A program made the translations under genes and the position numbers. Of a stretch of 10,775 nt of DNA, positions 6,908 through 10,775 are shown piece by piece. This DNA is from an uncultured Bacteroidota bacterium (GTDB lineage: Bacteria; Bacteroidota; Bacteroidia; Chitinophagales; Chitinophagaceae): NCBI GenBank assembly GCA_903913355.1, contig CAIWKU010000531.1, positions 1 through 10,775 of the forward strand. Direction: 5' to 3'. Within the stretch, counting starts at the first letter, position 1. Every line of letters begins with the position of its first letter. The notes beneath the pieces are model-generated. The model had not been told where the DNA came from. It was given only the letters and a program-made list of their open reading frames with translations, and searched no databases.

Positions 6908-7567
6908 TTATTTGATTAAATAACGAAATCCGATAGTAAGATTATAGAACGAAAAGCCAGAAAGCCCTGTGCTTAAGTTAATACCTGAGTTAGTTTGACT
7001 AATTGTGGATGAACCTGAATAGGAATTAGTTTGCCCATGACTAAAAGATAAAGACAACAAATTGCTCAATCCACAGTTCAAAAGAAATCGCCTGTTCATC
7101 TTATAATATAAACCCATCCCTCCGTTTATAGATACCTGGTATGAATTAATCTTATCATAATCCCCTGTGATATAATTGTTTTTCCCGAACTGGAACTGTG
7201 CTGCACCTGTGCCGGTAAACCCAAGGAAAAAATTCTTACCAAGACTATTCAATTTGGTTCGGCTGAAATAACTGCTAAAGGAATGATTGTAAATTTTCTC
7301 ATCAATATTATTCGCATTAGAAGGATAGTGTGAGTAGGAATAAGAATAGTTTACTCCCCATTCATTAAATAAAGAAGGCGATACAAACTTTGCTAAGGAA
7401 ATAGTACTGGAAATAGAAGTTGACTTAAATATACCATTACTTGCCTGATCATTGGAATAGTAACCAAACCCCAATTGCCCCCCCATCATTTTTTGCCCTG
7501 AATTAAACTGGGCATTCACCACATTTGTAAATAATAGTAAGAGCAAAATAGTTAATTTGGTTTTCAT
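6908..7567 (-). CDS. Small outer-membrane beta-barrel-like protein, function unknown
   Basis: This 219-aa exported protein has a clear Sec signal peptide, MKTKLTILLLLLFTNVVNA, with cleavage expected before Gln20. The mature part is rich in Ser, Asn, Gly, Tyr and Phe. It alternates polar and hydrophobic residues in strands such as GGQLGFGYYS (29-38), EWGVNYSYSYSHY (69-81), KNFFLGFTGTGAAQFQFG (111-128), YQVSINGGMGLYYKMNRR (143-160) and SFYNLTIGFRYLIK (206-219). The last strand has the aromatic C-terminal character of outer-membrane barrels. It resembles the generic outer-membrane beta-barrel proteins of Bacteroidota, but I cannot name a substrate or role. The downstream ATG at 7567 is preferred over 7576 because it starts the signal peptide with MKTK and suits the possible sigma-54 start site. 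It follows the MATE gene by 58 nt on the same strand and converges on the acyl-CoA-binding gene. Confidence 0.8.
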   Translation of the reverse strand: MKTKLTILLLLLFTNVVNAQFNSGQKMMGGQLGFGYYSNDQASNGIFKSTSISSTISLAKFVSPSLFNEWGVNYSYSYSHYPSNANNIDEKIYNHSFSSYFSRTKLNSLGKNFFLGFTGTGAAQFQFGKNNYITGDYDKINSYQVSINGGMGLYYKMNRRFLLNCGLSNLLSLSFSHGQTNSYSGSSTISQTNSGINLSTGLSGFSFYNLTIGFRYLIK

Positions 7568-7585
7568 AGCAATCATTTTCTATAA

Positions 7586-7606
7586 TTTGGCAAATAATAT
7601 GCCAAA
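7586..7606. repeat. Perfect 7-bp palindrome upstream of the outer-membrane protein gene
   Basis: TTTGGCA (7586-7592) and TGCCAAA (7600-7606) are perfect inverted copies separated by 7 nt (AATAATA). The geometry suits a dimeric regulator's operator. It could also be a weak hairpin after the MATE gene, but no T-run follows. It overlaps the sigma-54-like element. Confidence 0.7.
7590..7604 (-). promoter_or_regulatory. Possible sigma-54 (-24/-12) promoter for the outer-membrane protein gene
   Basis: On the minus strand this reads TGGCATATTATTTGC. The invariant GG and GC dinucleotides are exactly 10 nt apart, and TGGCA and TTGC both match the -24/-12 consensus TGGCAc-N5-TTGC; the two bases after TGGCA do not match. 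Transcription would start near 7578, giving an 11-nt leader to the ATG at 7567. RpoN is established in many Bacteroidota, but no rpoN or activator gene is in this window, and the same bases form a palindrome that could be an operator instead. Confidence 0.4.
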
Positions 7607-7625
7607 CCATCAGAGACCATCCGAA

Positions 7626-8984
7626 TTACATTTTCCTTAGTTTCCATTTGCCACTCTTAATATACCAAAATGAGGGGATCAATATCGTAGTCCAGTAAAT
7701 CCATTCGCTGGCCCAACCATAGGTAATCGGCAATTTCAATTTTTCAAGAACAGTATATACATATATACAGTAAAATGTAATGGCAGCAATTTCAGATAAC
7801 AGGTTCATCTTTGAATTACCTGTTCCGGTAACTGCGTTCATCCATACTACGGAAATTGACATAAAAACCAATGCTGAAGAAACCACACGCAGTACGGGAA
7901 TAGCTGCTTGAATAAAATCTTCCCCTTGTCCGTAAATGGATAAAAACAGATGCGGAAAAATATTCAGGAACGTACATACCAATAAAGCAAAACCCAGGCT
8001 CCATCCCATGATCTTATAAATCAGTTTTTCTACATCCTGGTGCAATTTTTGTCCGATTACATTACTAACCATCGTATTGGCAGTAGCCGCAAAAGCCCAG
8101 GTAAAACAACCAAAGAATCCAAATATATTCCGCATGGTATTGGAAATGGCCAGGTCCCGTTCACCGTGGTGCTCAATCAGTATATAAAAAAACTCCCAAC
8201 TCATAATACTGATGGCATGTTGCAGTATCAGCGGATAAGATTGTTTCAGAATCAATTTGATATTTTCCAGGTCAAATGCCCAGTTCTTGAAAAGATGCAA
8301 TTGTTTGGTAATCCCATTCATCCGAATGACAATAAAAATTACCGCCAACCCGGCAAATTCTGAAATAATAGACGCATAGGCAGCTCCATTAAAACCTAAC
8401 TGGGGCATTCCAAATTTTCCATAGATCAATGAATAATCGAAAAATACATTGGTAATGGCTTCTGTAGCGGTTCCAATAATCAGGTACTTACTTTGGTTAG
8501 TACCCACTAATAAAGCATTCCGCATCTGGTACACATATAAAAGAGGCAGACCAAGAATACGGATATGGAGAAAGCTAACCGACTGTTTCACACTTTCGGG
8601 ATCATGCAATGACCAGCCCAAAACAACCGGTGCCACAAACCAGGTGATCAGTATACCCATTGCTGCAAAAACCAGGGATACCCGGATACCTTGTGAGAAA
8701 AGATTACCGATAGCATCAATCCGATTTTCCCCGGCACGTCTGGAAATCAGGGCTTGGAGTCCATTATTTAAACCATGTCCCATTACGGCAAAAATCAGGT
8801 AATAGACTCCGGTAATACCGGCAAGGGCCAGTGCACGCTGACCTAATCCACCCAGAAATATATTATTGGTAATAAAATTGATTTGGGGTACAATGATGGA
8901 AGCCGTTATCGGGAGCGCGATACTTAGAATCTGTTTATTGCTGATATTTACCCTCAGGTTCAGGTCGGTGGAATTACTGGCCAT
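7626..8984 (-). CDS. MATE family multidrug/metabolite efflux transporter
   Basis: This 452-aa inner-membrane protein of the MATE (NorM/DinF) family exports drugs or metabolites by Na+ or H+ antiport. Around twelve hydrophobic segments are visible. In the first half, IALPITASIIVPQINFITNN (22-41) and LALAGITGVYYLIFAVMGHG (52-71) are TM1-2. NNGLQALISRRAGENRIDA (73-91) is the characteristic cytoplasmic loop. TNVFFDYSLIYGKFGMPQLG (178-197) followed by FNGAAYASIISE (198-209) is the typical end of TM5 and start of TM6. The second half repeats the pattern from about residue 245, with NTMVSNVIGQKLHQDVEK (303-320) as its matching loop. The ATG at 8984 is preferred to a TTG at 8996 because a -7 promoter box covers the TTG. 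Substrate and coupling ion cannot be told. It is divergent from the DUF3822 gene and followed 58 nt later by the outer-membrane protein gene. Confidence 0.93.
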   Translation of the reverse strand: MASNSTDLNLRVNISNKQILSIALPITASIIVPQINFITNNIFLGGLGQRALALAGITGVYYLIFAVMGHGLNNGLQALISRRAGENRIDAIGNLFSQGIRVSLVFAAMGILITWFVAPVVLGWSLHDPESVKQSVSFLHIRILGLPLLYVYQMRNALLVGTNQSKYLIIGTATEAITNVFFDYSLIYGKFGMPQLGFNGAAYASIISEFAGLAVIFIVIRMNGITKQLHLFKNWAFDLENIKLILKQSYPLILQHAISIMSWEFFYILIEHHGERDLAISNTMRNIFGFFGCFTWAFAATANTMVSNVIGQKLHQDVEKLIYKIMGWSLGFALLVCTFLNIFPHLFLSIYGQGEDFIQAAIPVLRVVSSALVFMSISVVWMNAVTGTGNSKMNLLSEIAAITFYCIYVYTVLEKLKLPITYGWASEWIYWTTILIPSFWYIKSGKWKLRKM

Positions 8985-8993
8985 AGTATGCCG

Positions 8994-9001
8994 CAAAGCT
9001 A
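8994..9001 (-). promoter_or_regulatory. Putative -7 box for the MATE gene
   Basis: On the minus strand this reads TAGCTTTG, an exact match to TAnnTTTG, followed by CGG. It ends 9 nt before the ATG at 8984, so the transcript would have a leader of only a few bases. It overlaps the alternative TTG start at 8996, which argues that the protein begins at 8984. No clear -33 TTTG is visible. Confidence 0.5.
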
Positions 9002-9028
9002 CTAATTTGCAGTTTCTATTGTTTGTAT

Positions 9029-9058
9029 TTTGCTGATATGGCTTTTTTTATATCATTG
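9029..9058 (+). promoter_or_regulatory. Putative promoter for the DUF3822-rsmD-bioD operon
   Basis: TTTG (9029-9032) and TATCATTG (9051-9058, one mismatch to TAnnTTTG) are 18 nt apart, inside the 17-23 nt range of Bacteroidota promoters. The box ends 17 nt before the ATG at 9076. It lies in the 91-nt divergent region shared with the MATE gene. Confidence 0.45.
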
Positions 9059-9075
9059 TATTGTAATTAGCACCC

Positions 9076-9924
9076 ATGACCTCTAAAAGGATTAGTTATT
9101 ATTCAGAAACACAGGGCCCGGCAACCATTACTACGGCCGATCAGTTGATCATTGAAGTAGGCAGCCAGCATGTTGCCTGTATGGTGAAAAGCGCTGTTTC
9201 AAACCAGGTGGAATCATTTGAACTTTTTCAGCCTGATCATAAGGATAAAGACTGGGCAGCAATATTTATTGAAATCAGTGCTTTCTCTCAACTGATCAAT
9301 AAATCCTATAGTAATACCCATATCTATTATAATTTTCCCGAAGCATTAATTATCCCGGAATCAAAATTTACCATGGCCAGTGGCAAAGCCTATCTTGACC
9401 AGGTGTATGGAGAAAATAACCGCGACCCCTTTGCGTATGAAACACTTAGTGCCAATATATCTATGGTATGTGTGTTTCAGGTGAACAAGAACTTAGGAGA
9501 TACCATGCGTCAGCGATTTCCATCACATCGTTCTTCACATGTGTATTCTTCGTTTCTAAATAGTCTTTTTGCAAGGGCTTTGCCGCAGGATAGTTTTACA
9601 TCCATCCGCTTTTATAGCGGACATTTTATCATTGCTGTTTTTAAAGATAAAAAGCTGCAGTTGATCCAGTCATTTCATTACGAAACGGATGAGGATATAC
9701 TGTATAACCTGCTCAATATTATCCGGCAATTTGAACTGAATCCTGACTATTCGGTGGTAGAAATCAGCGGAGAATTTGATAAATCATCTCCTATGGCCCA
9801 ACAATTGCCAGATTTATTCGGAAAGATCAACTGGGACAATTGCGGAGAAGAAGGCATTTTCAAAACCATATTGGGTAAACAACCCGCACACTTTTTTACG
9901 CCCTATTATAAACTGGTGGTATGA
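9076..9924 (+). CDS. DUF3822 family protein
   Basis: This 282-aa soluble protein has no signal peptide or membrane segment. It matches the DUF3822 family of Bacteroidota, whose members often sit directly before rsmD. LIIEVGSQHVACMVKSAVSN (24-43) looks like the first hairpin of an actin-like ATPase domain. IRFYSGHFIIAVFKDKKLQL (177-196), then YETDEDILYNLLNIIRQFEL (202-221) and YSVVEISGEFDKSSPMAQQL (225-244) resemble the second half of that fold. From memory, this family is distantly related to PilM-type proteins; ATP binding here is not shown because glycine-rich phosphate loops are poorly conserved. Function is unknown. The stop overlaps the rsmD start (ATGA), so translation is probably coupled. 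An operon link to rRNA methylation is suggestive but not proof of a shared role. Confidence 0.85.
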   Translation: MTSKRISYYSETQGPATITTADQLIIEVGSQHVACMVKSAVSNQVESFELFQPDHKDKDWAAIFIEISAFSQLINKSYSNTHIYYNFPEALIIPESKFTMASGKAYLDQVYGENNRDPFAYETLSANISMVCVFQVNKNLGDTMRQRFPSHRSSHVYSSFLNSLFARALPQDSFTSIRFYSGHFIIAVFKDKKLQLIQSFHYETDEDILYNLLNIIRQFELNPDYSVVEISGEFDKSSPMAQQLPDLFGKINWDNCGEEGIFKTILGKQPAHFFTPYYKLVV

Positions 9925-10460
9925 GAATCATTTCAGGAAAATGGGGGGGAAGAAGGATAAGTCCACCGGCTCAAATGCCCCATACACGTCCCACTACCGA
10001 TATCGCAAAAGAAGGGTTATTTAATATTCTGCAAAACAGGATGGATTTGTCTGGTATCAAAACACTGGATCTATTTGGTGGAACCGGCTGTATCAGCTAT
10101 GAACTGGCTTCCAGGGGAGCTGCTGAATTAACGATTGTTGAGAAGGATACGACTATGCATGCTTTCATTAAAAAGAATCTAGACATGCTGGGTGCGGAAA
10201 ATTATAAAGTACTCAAAATGGACGTATTTTCATTTTTGCAAACGGCTACCGAATCTTTTGATCTCATATTTGCCGGGCCTCCTTATGCTTTAGGTAGTAT
10301 TGATGAATTACCCAAGATCATCGTTAACAGGCAACTGATTTCCGAAAATGGCTTTTTTATTCTGGAACATACCCCAAGGAATACATATACAAGTTTTCCG
10401 GGATTTAGTTTTCAGCGCAATTATGGATCTACTTTGTTCTCTTTTTTTATACATACCTGA
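9921..10460 (+). CDS. rsmD: 16S rRNA (guanine(966)-N(2))-methyltransferase RsmD, with altered catalytic motif
   Basis: This 179-aa cytoplasmic methyltransferase of the RsmD family uses S-adenosylmethionine to methylate N2 of G966 in 16S rRNA of the small subunit. The start MRIISGKWGGRRISPP and the motif HTRPTTDIAKEGLFNIL (21-37) are diagnostic. The SAM-binding motif I is LDLFGGTGCISYELASRGA (49-67), followed by the acidic loop VEKD (73-76). The protein ends at NYGSTLFSFFIHT as family members do. Motif IV reads FAGPPYAL (117-124). The position normally held by Asp or Asn in (D/N)PPY is Gly119 (codon GGG, 10275-10277). That residue usually contacts the target amino group, so activity may be altered. 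A run of seven G at 9943-9949 leaves the frame intact. It overlaps DUF3822 by 4 nt and bioD by 1 nt. Confidence 0.94.
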   Translation: MRIISGKWGGRRISPPAQMPHTRPTTDIAKEGLFNILQNRMDLSGIKTLDLFGGTGCISYELASRGAAELTIVEKDTTMHAFIKKNLDMLGAENYKVLKMDVFSFLQTATESFDLIFAGPPYALGSIDELPKIIVNRQLISENGFFILEHTPRNTYTSFPGFSFQRNYGSTLFSFFIHT

Positions 10461-10775
10461 TGCAATCACCCATTTTTATAACCGGTATAGGAACTGATGT
10501 AGGCAAAACCCTGGTTTCCACAATTGTTACCGAAGCCATTTGCGGTAACTATTGGAAACCCGTACAGGCTGGGTTTGCTGAAGGCACTGATGCCGAGTGG
10601 GTACGCGCCCATTTATTGAATACACAATCCCAGGTATACCCTGAGCTGTATCGATTAGAAACACCCGCATCACCACATATTGCTGCCCGAAAAGAAGGAA
10701 AAGAAATCAGCGCAAAAGGCATAGTTGAGAAAGCCAGGGAGTTGCTTAGTATCTCTGGTAAAACGCCCTTGATTA
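10460..10775 (+). CDS. bioD: Dethiobiotin synthase, C-terminus cut by window edge
   Basis: These are the first 105 codons of a gene that runs off the right edge; complete BioD is about 200-230 aa. The enzyme closes the ureido ring of dethiobiotin from 7,8-diaminononanoate, CO2 and ATP, the penultimate step of biotin synthesis. The N-terminus MQSPIFITGIGTDVGKTLVS carries the BioD P-loop, with Gly9, Gly15, Lys16 and Thr17. WKPVQAGF (32-39) holds the conserved Lys33. PELYRLETPASPHIAARKEG (61-80) is the conserved substrate-side region. The ATG shares its A with the rsmD stop (TGATG), so translation is coupled. Other bio genes may follow outside the window. Confidence 0.95.
   Translation, partial: MQSPIFITGIGTDVGKTLVSTIVTEAICGNYWKPVQAGFAEGTDAEWVRAHLLNTQSQVYPELYRLETPASPHIAARKEGKEISAKGIVEKARELLSISGKTPLI

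Noticed and set aside
7569..7576. Upstream ATG at 7576 for the outer-membrane protein
   Set aside because: It adds only MIA before a signal peptide that starts naturally with MKTK at 7567, and lies almost on the predicted transcription start.
9943..9949. Run of seven G near the start of rsmD as a possible slippage or phase-variation site
   Set aside because: The frame is intact and the run simply encodes the conserved Trp-Gly-Gly; seven bases alone is weak evidence.

Overview
The window looks like ordinary chromosome from a Bacteroidota bacterium, most likely Chitinophagaceae or a close relative. The signs are moderate-to-low GC, a short primary sigma factor without region 1.1, a DUF3822 gene fused by a 4-nt overlap to rsmD, a bacterial acyl-CoA-binding protein, several TAnnTTTG-type promoter boxes, and almost no Shine-Dalgarno sequences. 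I see no insertion sequence, phage, plasmid, CRISPR, tRNA or rRNA element. The taxonomic call is inference from these features, not from a database search.

Layout. Bases 1-3018 (minus strand) hold ltaE (threonine aldolase), pgi (glucose-6-phosphate isomerase) and the start of a GNAT acetyltransferase cut by the window edge. They are in tandem with 66 and 29 nt gaps, so they are possibly one transcript. A 256-nt divergent intergenic region separates them from rpoD (3275-4132), which ends in a strong intrinsic terminator. Next on the plus strand is trxB (4367-5314), then a 119-nt gap holding an unusual array of degenerate 7-mers in inverted orientation. A tight cluster follows: folB, a secreted TPR protein resembling the eukaryotic RMDN/PTPIP51 family, and a small acyl-CoA-binding protein (gaps 12 and 5 nt). 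The cluster ends at a hairpin shared with a convergent minus-strand pair: a small outer-membrane beta-barrel-like protein (6908-7567) and a MATE family exporter (7626-8984). The last block runs on the plus strand from a 91-nt divergent region: DUF3822, rsmD (4-nt overlap) and the first half of bioD (1-nt overlap).

Functionally this is housekeeping: central carbon metabolism, transcription, thiol redox, folate and biotin synthesis, rRNA methylation and efflux. I found no defence island or obvious new multi-gene system. The points most worth a second look are: (1) RsmD has Gly where the catalytic (D/N)PPY motif normally has Asp or Asn; (2) a secreted RMDN/PTPIP51-like TPR protein is encoded directly before an acyl-CoA-binding protein; (3) a palindrome upstream of the outer-membrane protein also fits a sigma-54 -24/-12 promoter with exact spacing; (4) heptamer repeats lie between trxB and folB; (5) two promoter boxes sit so close to start codons that the messages may be nearly leaderless, and one of them shifts the MATE start. 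Three starts were moved downstream from the longest possible ORF: folB to 5434, the outer-membrane protein to 7567, and MATE to 8984.
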